64,000 bases of DNA from Bacteroidota bacterium. Lineage in GTDB: Bacteria; Bacteroidota; Bacteroidia; Chitinophagales; Saprospiraceae. Location of the stretch: positions 42,337-106,336 of the forward strand of contig JANSWP010000012.1 in NCBI GenBank assembly GCA_024743405.1, written 5' to 3'. The notes below the pieces were generated by a model. That model saw only the letters and a program-made list of their open reading frames with translations. It was not told where the DNA came from and did not search any database. Shown here piece after piece: positions 57,971 through 64,000 of the stretch (position 1 is the first letter of the stretch; each line of letters starts with the position of its first letter). A program made the position numbers and the translations under genes.

Positions 57971-58459
57971 CTAGTTCTTTGAATAAAGAAAATGAAAATT
58001 GAGGCTCTACCGACAGAGAAACGTTCTGTCGGAGAGCTTAGATTTTCAGAGGCAGCTTACTGTCTTTAAATAAACCTGGCAACGGGGATAAATCTGATGT
58101 TCAATTAAGAGTATTGGAGACTTTCTCTCGAGGGAGTTTGAGTAAGCAAGCAACTATCGTGGTGGATTTTCCATGTTCTGAGGGCAACGCTGACGGAACA
58201 GGACCAGCACACCTTGTGAAGGACAACAAGGTTGAGATGGAGACATCAATAGGGAAAGTTGTAGAATTTCGGTTGCGAAAAGACTATCTATTTTCTCGTT
58301 GGCTGAGTTCAGTAAAAAGGGTATCCGCATGGCAACAAGTCGTTATCCTAAATTACCGCAAATCGGGAGCTTTGCAGGAAGGAGTTTGGTATTCTGTGGG
58401 CGAAAATCCACGGAGCCATCCCCGAGACACTTCTTCCAAATGTCCAAATGCATTTTTTG
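57971..58459 (+). ncRNA. GC-richer structured insert between tRNA genes (left part)
   Basis: 490 bp with no tRNA. It opens with a long hairpin (57993-58048: TGAAAAT/ATTTTCA, AGGCTCT/AGAGCTT and CCGACAGA/TCTGTCGG). Further stems include ACCTTG/CAAGGT near 58210-58232 and TGTGG/CCACG near 58395-58412. GC is about 45% against about 35% around. A 122-codon frame (58114-58482) runs into the next tRNA and has no recognisable domain. No group I, group II, RNase P or tmRNA core was recognised. Confidence 0.4.
57993..58048. other. 22-bp imperfect hairpin
   Basis: Three stacked helices (7, 7 and 8 bp) separated by small bulges, with loop GAAACGT. It follows tRNA CAT by 22 bp and is the longest stem in the array. 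Confidence 0.65.
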
Positions 58460-58552
58460 CATTAAGTAGCTCAATTGGTTAGAGCATCAGACTGAAAATC
58501 TGAGGGTTATGGGTTCAATTCCCATCTTAAAAACATAAGCTCAAGTCTCGGG
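58421..58552. other. Complementary arms enclosing the second tRNA-Phe
   Basis: CCCGAGAC (58421-58428) and GTCTCGGG (58545-58552) are perfectly complementary, and the whole tRNA-Phe gene lies in the loop between them. This links the left and right structured inserts. Confidence 0.55.
58460..58533 (+). tRNA. tRNA-Phe(GAA), second copy
   Basis: D-stem GCTC/GAGC, anticodon stem TCAGA/TCTGA with loop CTGAAAA, T-arm ATGGG-TTCAATT-CCCAT, discriminator A. The acceptor CATTAAG/CTTAAAA pairs in 5 of 7 positions, with the outer two mismatched. Confidence 0.8.
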
Positions 58553-58925
58553 CATTGTGGTGTAGTAGTTGCCTAAACCCATTGAAAAATATGGGCTGAA
58601 AGAGTTCGCAAGATTTTTTCAGATGGTGCACATTCTTTCAGACCGGCTTCGGAGCATGCTTCGGAGAACGTCTGATTAATGGCGAAGGATCAACCTTCCT
58701 AGTGCAAAGCGCGGACAAACGAGCCGCTATGCAAGCCAAGTCTAAGGTGCTGAACAACCACAATGTATTTCAATTTTTGATTGAATATTGGCATCGAGTA
58801 AGTACTCCAACCGGGCAAAAGGAAGGAGTGGACAACTGGGAACACTGAGGTTCGCAAGCCTTAGTTATAATCCGTGGAAAGCTTGCTCAAATAAAGCGAT
58901 AGTCTCAAGCTTTATTTTTTAAAAC
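58534..58925 (+). ncRNA. GC-richer structured insert between tRNA genes (right part)
   Basis: 390 bp. CATTGTGGT (58553-58561) pairs with ACCACAATG (58757-58765), closing a domain of about 213 nt that contains CCCAT/ATGGG and a direct repeat GCTTCGGAG. One frame is open from 58600 to a TGA at 58846-58848 (82 codons, with ERLINGEGSTFLVQSADKRA) but has no early ATG. Whether this is an RNA or a protein remnant is open. Confidence 0.4.
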
Positions 58926-58996
58926 AAGAACATAGTTTAATGGTAGAATTCCGGTTATAGAAATTGGAGGTATAGGTTCGAAGCCTATTGTTCTTG
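58926..58996 (+). tRNA. tRNA of unclear identity
   Basis: Acceptor AAGAACA/TGTTCTT is perfect, T-arm ATAGG-TTCGAAG-CCTAT, D-stem GTTT/GAAT, anticodon stem CCGGT/ATTGG. The loop TATAGAA has A at position 33 where U is nearly universal, so the formal anticodon TAG is doubtful. Discriminator G. Confidence 0.6.
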
Positions 58997-59021
58997 CTCA
59001 TTTATTAAACATTTTGAAGAT

Positions 59022-59041
59022 TGAAACTCCTTGAAGTTTCA
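59022..59041. other. Spacer hairpin
   Basis: TGAAACT and AGTTTCA pair perfectly around a 6-nt loop in the spacer before tRNA-Lys. Confidence 0.55.
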
Positions 59042-59097
59042 GGTTCAAAACTAAACAACTATACCATGAAGGAAAGTGATAAAAAATTCAACTAGAA

Positions 59098-59170
59098 CGG
59101 TTCGTAGCTTAGTTGGTAGAGCACCTGGCTTTTAACCAGGGGGTCGTGGGTTCGAACCCCACCGGGCCGT
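59098..59170 (+). tRNA. tRNA-Lys(TTT)
   Basis: Acceptor CGGTTCG/CGGGCCG, D-stem GCTT/GAGC, anticodon stem CCTGG/CCAGG with loop CTTTTAA, T-arm GTGGG-TTCGAAC-CCCAC. Discriminator T is unusual; Lys normally has A. Confidence 0.92.
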
Positions 59171-59186
59171 CTAATTTTTTTTAAAT

Positions 59187-59257
59187 GACTCGGTCGTCTA
59201 ATGGTAGGACCTCAGGTTTTGAGTCTGATGGTGAAGGTTCAAATCCTTCCCGAGTTT
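59187..59257 (+). tRNA. tRNA-Gln(TTG)
   Basis: Acceptor GACTCGG/CCGAGTT, D-stem GTCT/GGAC, anticodon stem TCAGG/TCTGA with loop TTTTGAG, T-arm GAAGG-TTCAAAT-CCTTC. Discriminator T is unusual for Gln. Confidence 0.9.
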
Positions 59258-59265
59258 CTAAAAAT

Positions 59266-59339
59266 GCTCCTGTTGGCGAATTGGCTAAGCCACTGCCCTT
59301 TCACGGCAGAGATTGCGGGTTCGAGTCCCGTCGGGAGTA
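59266..59339 (+). tRNA. tRNA-Glu(TTC)
   Basis: Acceptor GCTCCTG/CGGGAGT, D-stem GGC/GCC, anticodon stem CTGCC/GGCAG with loop CTTTCAC, T-arm GCGGG-TTCGAGT-CCCGT, discriminator A. Last gene of the array. Confidence 0.94.
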
Positions 59340-59351
59340 CAATACTAAATT

Positions 59352-59390
59352 GGATTATTCGTTTTTTACACGAATAATCCTTTGTTTTTA
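59352..59390 (+). terminator. Terminator of the tRNA array
   Basis: GGATTATTCG and CGAATAATCC make a perfect 10-bp stem with a 9-nt loop, followed by TTTGTTTTT. It lies 12 bp after tRNA-Glu, as expected if the array is read as one long precursor. Confidence 0.88.
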
Positions 59391-59490
59391 ATACCTTTTC
59401 TATATTTGAGCGATTAAAAATTAGCGTTAAAACCTCTGAAAAACGAGTATTTGTTTCCTCTATGTTTCCCCTTTTTCAAAATAATCGCTC

Positions 59491-60906
59491 ATGTACATTC
59501 CAATTAATTTGAAAATCGTAATTAGAAAAGATAAAGCTAAAGAAGGACTGGTTCCTATTTATCTACAATTTATTCAAAACCGAAAAATAAACAGAATATC
59601 TCTGCGAAAATGGATTAAGCCAGAAAATTGGATTAATCAAGAGGGAATCTATATCGAAGAAAAAGGAAAAGGTGCTCCAAAAAATGCAAAACTTCTCAAT
59701 ACCTTTCTTAGAGATCAAATGATTAAAGGTGATCAGATATTACTAAATGCCCAGCAAAAAAATGAGGGATTATCTTTTAATCAATTCAAAACCAAGTTTA
59801 TTAATCTTGAAAGCCAAGATTTTGTGGCATTTTGTAAGGATGAAATTGCGCAAAGAGAAAAAATGAATTTTGCATTTGAAACTATTCGTAATTATAAAAC
59901 AAGTCTAAACAAGCTTACAGCCTTCAAAAAACATATTTCATTTAGTGACTTAACAGTATCTTTTTTACAATCTTATGAGGCTTATATGATTACTGAATTA
60001 GATAATGATGTTAATACCATTTTTAGTGCAATGAAGTTTGTAAGAACGATGCTAAATGAAGCAAGAAAAAAAGGAATATCTGATGTTTACCCCTTTAACA
60101 TATATAAATTGGTATATAAAAATGATACGAGAGATAGGCTTGATGCTTTCGAACTTTTAAAACTTCAAGAAATCTACAATCAAAATTCTTTGATTCCAAA
60201 TCTTCAGCATGTTTTACGATATTTCTTATTTGCCTGCTATACTGGTTTAACCTGGCGAGATTTGGAATCTCTAAAGTTCGAGGAAATATTTGCAAATGAA
60301 GGTGAATATTTCATTCGTAAAAAACGAAAGAAAACCGATAATTTATTTATCGTTCCACTATTACAGTCTGCAAAAGATTTGATTGATTTAGACCAGGATG
60401 AGGGGCTCGTTTTTGAAAATATCTATACTAACCAAAAATCAAACGAATACATTAAAAAGGTCGTCAAAATCGCTGAAATCAATAAACGAGTTTCTTTTCA
60501 CGTGGCGCGTCATACTTTTGGAACAGTTGCAATGAATTATGGAATTCCCCAAGAAGTAGTTCAAAAAATGATGGGACACTCTAAATCCGATATGACGAGG
60601 AACTATGCAAAAGTGTTAGAGAATTATGTGATAAAAGAAATGCAAAAATGGAATACCAAAATAGTCAACAAGCATTTTAAGGATAGACTGGATGAAAACT
60701 CTTTAAGCCAATATGAAAAAGTACTTTTCAAAATCAAATCAACCAGAATACTGAAAAATCTAACTATTGAATCTATTGCAGAAAAGGTTGGTATCTCCAC
60801 AAAAAAATATCAGGAAATTGAAGAAGGAAAAACGCAGTTGGGTTTAGCCGATATGCTTCTTATTTTCAATGCCTTAAAATTACAATCTCCATTATTAAGT
60901 ATCTAA
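59491..60906 (+). CDS. Tyrosine recombinase with C-terminal HTH
   Basis: A 471-residue phage-type integrase. N-terminal arm-binding domain (about 1-110), SAM-like core-binding domain (about 125-220), catalytic domain with Arg256 (TGLTWRDLESLK), His337 and Arg340 (HVARHTFGT), the HSKSD His and nucleophile Tyr372 (NYAKV). Unlike usual Bacteroidota integrases it continues about 50 residues into an XRE-like helix-turn-helix (ESIAEKVGISTKKYQEIEEG). Sitting just after a tRNA array, it probably drove integration of an element here; no matching att repeat was found in the window. Confidence 0.93.
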   Translation: MYIPINLKIVIRKDKAKEGLVPIYLQFIQNRKINRISLRKWIKPENWINQEGIYIEEKGKGAPKNAKLLNTFLRDQMIKGDQILLNAQQKNEGLSFNQFKTKFINLESQDFVAFCKDEIAQREKMNFAFETIRNYKTSLNKLTAFKKHISFSDLTVSFLQSYEAYMITELDNDVNTIFSAMKFVRTMLNEARKKGISDVYPFNIYKLVYKNDTRDRLDAFELLKLQEIYNQNSLIPNLQHVLRYFLFACYTGLTWRDLESLKFEEIFANEGEYFIRKKRKKTDNLFIVPLLQSAKDLIDLDQDEGLVFENIYTNQKSNEYIKKVVKIAEINKRVSFHVARHTFGTVAMNYGIPQEVVQKMMGHSKSDMTRNYAKVLENYVIKEMQKWNTKIVNKHFKDRLDENSLSQYEKVLFKIKSTRILKNLTIESIAEKVGISTKKYQEIEEGKTQLGLADMLLIFNALKLQSPLLSI

Positions 60907-60916
60907 AACCATCGCC

Positions 60917-61186
60917 ATGTCAAGAAATAAAGAATACGCCGCCCAAGCCAAAGAATGGAACAAACTCCTAATCCAAGAACTCATCAAAGCCCGAAAATCC
61001 AAATCACCGCAATTCACTCGTGCAGATTTAGCTCTGGCTTTGGGAATTGACCAATCCAATGCCTTGCGTTTGGAAAGTGGGGAGCATGGAATCAGTATGG
61101 AGCGCTTTTTTGAAATATGTTTGATTTTGGAGGTTAAGCCATCAGACTTAATTTCTAAGATTAGTCTGGCTGATAATTTATCTTAA
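60917..61186 (+). CDS. XRE-family transcriptional regulator
   Basis: An 89-residue helix-turn-helix protein (TRADLALALGIDQSNALRLE, then SGEHGISMERFFEICLILEV). It starts 10 bp after the integrase stop, so it is co-transcribed. It probably controls the integrase or another island gene. The integrase tail has a domain of the same type, which could let the two act at related sites. Confidence 0.87.
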   Translation: MSRNKEYAAQAKEWNKLLIQELIKARKSKSPQFTRADLALALGIDQSNALRLESGEHGISMERFFEICLILEVKPSDLISKISLADNLS

Positions 61187-61309
61187 CTTCACCCAATCGA
61201 TTTTTTCCCTAAAACGAAGTGGTAAGTTGAATAAAACTTTTCATCAAGGAAACCTGATTTTATAAAATTGACATGGACATAGAATTATTTTTTTTAAAAG
61301 AGAGCTACT

Positions 61310-62987
61310 ATGAAAGAAAACAGTCAAATAGATAAAAAGTCTTTAAGGACATTGACCAAAAGGAATCCAAATTGGGATGAACTGGCAAAAGACTGTGTAT
61401 GCTTCGCTAATGCTTATGGAGGCAGGTTGTTGTTTGGAATTGAAGATGAATCAGATGCACCTGTTTCTGAACAGAAGATTCCAGTAGAGATTATACCTAA
61501 ATTGGTGAAAAATATTCAAGGAAGAACATTGAATGTCAGTATCATTCCTAAGATTATCGAACATGAGAATGGTGGTGAATACCTTGAATTATTAGTGCAA
61601 CGTACTGCTTCGACTGTTGCTTGTACGTCAAAAGGACGATACTATATTCGGGTTGAAGATGATTGTAAGCCTGTCTTACCTGATGAATTAACTCGCCTAA
61701 TAACTGATAAATCGGCTTTTGTTTGGGAACTCCATAATTATCTGAAAGTTCCAAAAAATGAATACGACGAGGAAAAGGTTCGAAATTTTGTGAATGACAT
61801 CAAAAAATCTTCGAGAGTCAGTGCCTTTGTAAAAGAGAAATCTGTTGAGGAATTATTAGAGTATTATTTTTTTACAGATGACAAGTACCTCACTAACTTG
61901 GGGGTGCTGTGGGTTGGTAAAAGACAACACCGAGCAAAATTGTTGTATTCTCCTTGTGTTCAATATATAAAGTATAACGAATCGGAAGAAAAGGTCAATA
62001 AATTAGTTTGGGATGATTTCTCCATGAATCCCAAAGAAATGATTCAAGATATTTGGGAAAAAGTATCTGATTGGAGAGAAGGAATCGAAATATCCGACGG
62101 CTTGTTTAGAAAAAATATTGCCAATTATGATGAGGTAGTTGTTCGGGAATTACTGGCAAACGCATTTGTATATCGACCTTATACCATAAAAGGAGATATT
62201 TTTATCAATATTTTTCCAGATCGATTAGAAGTTCGGAGCTAAATGAATTCATCTTGAACCAGAAGTTCACAATCCGGGTTTATTTCCATTAGGAGTCACT
62301 GCATCCAATATCCTACATAAAAGCGTTCAACGAAATGCCCATCTGGCAAAAGTTTTTTATGACTTGCAATTAATGGAAAAAGAAGGTAGTGGTTATGACA
62401 AGATATATGCTACCCTATTAAGTATGGGTAAGCCATTGCCTCATCCCCAAGAAATGGGTGACCGTGTTAAGGTGTCCATAGAAAAAAGAATCATTAAACA
62501 AGAAGTTATTCAGTTCATGGAAAAAGCTCATAGTGAGTTTCAATTACGAACCAAAGAAATAATAAGTCTGGGGTTAATTGCACAAAACACCTCTCTAACG
62601 GCAATTAAATTTTCAAGAATTTTAGGTCTTGACCAACCTAATGCTATTCGGGACTGGCTGGGTAGATTGATTGATTTGGATTTGTTAAAACAGCGAGGAA
62701 AAACCAAAGGAACAATTTATTTTGTAAAACCTGAATTGTTAAAACAACTGGCATTTAAAGGTCAAACGGATTTAAAAAATATTGAACCTCATCGTCTTAG
62801 AGCCCTTATTTTGGAGGATTTGAAGATTTATAAAGAAAGTGCTATTGGTGAAATTCAGGAAAGAATTGGAAAAGAAATCCCCATACGTTCTATAAGGAGT
62901 CAGTTAGTTAACTTGTTGAATGCAAGAAAAATAGTAAAATCAGGAGAGCGAAAGGGTACGAAATATTTTATTGACGAAAATCTGTGA
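61310..62987 (+). pseudogene. AlbA_2 (Schlafen-type) ATP-binding regulator, interrupted
   Basis: The first 310 codons give the N-terminal AlbA_2 domain (CVCFANAYGGRLLFGIEDES) and part of a GHKL-like domain (VVRELLANAFVYRPYTIKGD), then stop at 62240-62242. The sequence resumes in another frame with NPGLFPLGVTASNILHKSVQ, GSGYDKIY and a winged-helix C terminus. Between them lies a 34-bp insertion whose end repeats AGAAGTT (62227-62233 and 62261-62267). Removing 34 bp restores one 547-residue frame (RLEVHNPGLFPLGV). Such proteins (COG2865-like) are usually regulators of accessory DNA. A truncated product could still be made. Confidence 0.85.
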
Positions 62988-63678
62988 AAAAAACAGGTTT
63001 TCGTCAATAAATCGTCAATAAAGATGGCGTCCCCTCAATTTAACCCAACCAAATTCATGACTTCCTAAAAAAATGGTAGTTATATTGTTTTTTGAATTTC
63101 CTTAATCGTCCGTTTAAAAGCCGTCAAATAAGACTCTTTCCCCTGTTTCCAATTTTCACTCGCCTTCTGATGAAGCCATTTCAAATATTCAATATCCTCA
63201 GCTTTGGCAACCAAATCACCACACTATTCATAGTATTTTTTGAATAATTTTTTTTGTTCTGCAGTACAATTACCTGTACGAGCACAACCGTAAGCTTCTT
63301 TAATCCAAGCTTTGCAGAAATTTAATTCACCCTGGACTTGAATTAAAAAAAGATTTAGGTGAAATAGATAAAACTAAACTTGAATTAAGTTTTAGGGGAG
63401 CAATTGAAATATTACATAAAGTTATTTGAATTTCTTGGGACTGAATATAGGGTTTTAACAATAAAATAACGTAACTGAAATAAACGACATTAAAATTAAT
63501 AATAGATAAATACAACGCCCGTCAACTGTCTATAAGTTTAATACGATTCTTGGCCAATTCATTGGGTATTTCTTACAGGGTAAAATGACCACTTTTTTAA
63601 AGACATAGTACTTTTGTCACTTAACAGAAAGGAACATGTTCATAAAGTCATAAAAGAAATTCTGATTTCTAAAAACTT
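62988..63678. pseudogene. Gene-debris zone with two broken frames
   Basis: On the minus strand, from about 63345 to 63082, a frame reads GELNFCKAWIKEAYGCARTG, continues to KKYYE, meets one in-frame TAG near 63222, then goes on CGDLVAKAEDIEYLKWLHQK to a TAA. On the plus strand, 63351-63430, a frame ends LGEIDKTKLELSFRGAIEIL plus HKVI-stop but has no beginning. Both look like remnants of small genes. I recognise neither. The rest of this 690 bp shows nothing. Confidence 0.5.
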
Positions 63679-64000
63679 TCAAAACAAAGGCGCATGCAAC
63701 AATCCCCCATCATTCACAATTGTCGAACCCGTCATATAAGAACTCGCATCGGAAGCTAAAAACACTGCCAAACCTGCCATTTCATCAGGTGTAGAATACC
63801 TGCCTAATGCACAATTTTTTTCAAAACTTTTCACCAGTTCTTCATTGGATAAAAGTGCCTCACTTAATTTGGTTTTAACATAACCTGGGCAAATGGTATT
63901 CACTCGAATATTGTGTTTGCCCCATTCAATAGCTTGGTTGTTTCCAAGCATTATTAAAGCCGTTTTACTAATGTTATAGGCTGCCATCATTTTTGAAGCA
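63679..64000 (-). CDS. Short-chain dehydrogenase/reductase, 5' end outside window
   Basis: The C-terminal 107 residues of a classical SDR. The active-site YxxxK is visible as YNISK. RVNTICPGYVKTKLS is the usual segment after it, and GLAVFLASDASSYMTGSTIV with NDGG is the family C terminus. The N-terminal NAD(P)-binding half lies beyond the right edge. Substrate unknown. It appears to be the first ordinary gene after the island. Confidence 0.92.
   Translation of the reverse strand, partial: ASKMMAAYNISKTALIMLGNNQAIEWGKHNIRVNTICPGYVKTKLSEALLSNEELVKSFEKNCALGRYSTPDEMAGLAVFLASDASSYMTGSTIVNDGGLLHAPLF

Noticed and set aside
58114..58482. 122-codon plus-strand frame in the left insert
   Set aside because: Its end lies inside tRNA-Phe and it has no recognisable domain or ribosome site; kept only as part of the insert description.
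57971..58925. Group I or group II intron in a tRNA gene
   Set aside because: No split tRNA halves at the borders, no P-Q-R-S core and no domain V with GAGC and GAAA loop were recognised by eye.
57971..58925. tmRNA or RNase P RNA
   Set aside because: No tag-peptide reading frame ending in ALAA-type codons and no conserved RNase P core segments seen.
59185..59391. 68-codon plus-strand frame
   Set aside because: It is read through tRNA-Gln, tRNA-Glu and the terminator; typical tRNA-derived false frame.
59266..63678. Att repeats for the integrase using the tRNA-Glu 3' end
   Set aside because: The 3' part of tRNA-Glu is not repeated to the right within the window; the other border may lie outside.

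Overview
The window reads as chromosome of an AT-rich member of the Bacteroidota, most likely the Saprospiria (Lewinella/Haliscomenobacter-like). The phylum is supported by T9SS type A and type B sorting domains on two very large secreted proteins, by an ECF sigma / FecR / STN-TonB receptor trio, by several SPII lipoproteins, and by promoters of the Bacteroidota form (TTTG ... TAnnTTTG). The family-level guess is an inference from protein style only.

Layout. 1-10 kb: end of a SnoaL-like lipoprotein gene, dnaE, a TdeIII-like restriction enzyme converging on a cytosine-5 methyltransferase, then metH. 10-20 kb: cell-wall and envelope genes (glucosaminidase with LysM domains, a beta-barrel protein, rodA), a DUF819 membrane protein, a di-haem peroxidase, an MFS permease, rimK and the short gene rpmH. 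20-27 kb: the ECF sigma / anti-sigma / TonB receptor system, then paaE and a TetR gene with a palindromic operator on the predicted paaE start. 27-40 kb: a 2316-residue adhesin-like T9SS type B protein, trmB, an unknown helical protein and a T9SS type A protein. 39.8-41 kb holds no gene but a train of hairpins, several of them repeats of a promoter-like box, a short spacer, a GTCGCAC/GTGCGAC hairpin and a T-run. 41-55.6 kb: metabolic and housekeeping genes (GH3-like, ftcD, dtd, guaB, tadA, dgkA, metF, queG) and kptA.

56.2-59.4 kb is an all-plus-strand array of about 20 tRNA genes that ends in a strong terminator. Every spacer longer than about 60 bp carries a palindrome. The tRNAs include two tRNA-Leu without a long variable arm, a tRNA-His without G-1:C73, a tRNA-Ala anticodon without G3:U70, and degenerate copies. 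Two GC-richer structured inserts of 390-490 bp flank a tRNA-Phe. Next come a tyrosine recombinase with a C-terminal helix-turn-helix, an XRE regulator, an AlbA_2-type gene broken by a 34-bp insertion, and gene debris. The window closes inside a short-chain dehydrogenase gene. The 56-63.6 kb part looks like an accessory island.

Functional links: metF and metH complete the methyl branch of methionine synthesis. trmB, tadA, queG, dtd and kptA all act on tRNA; only kptA adjoins the array. The two candidates for something undescribed are the hairpin train at 40.1-40.96 kb and the tRNA array with its structured inserts.
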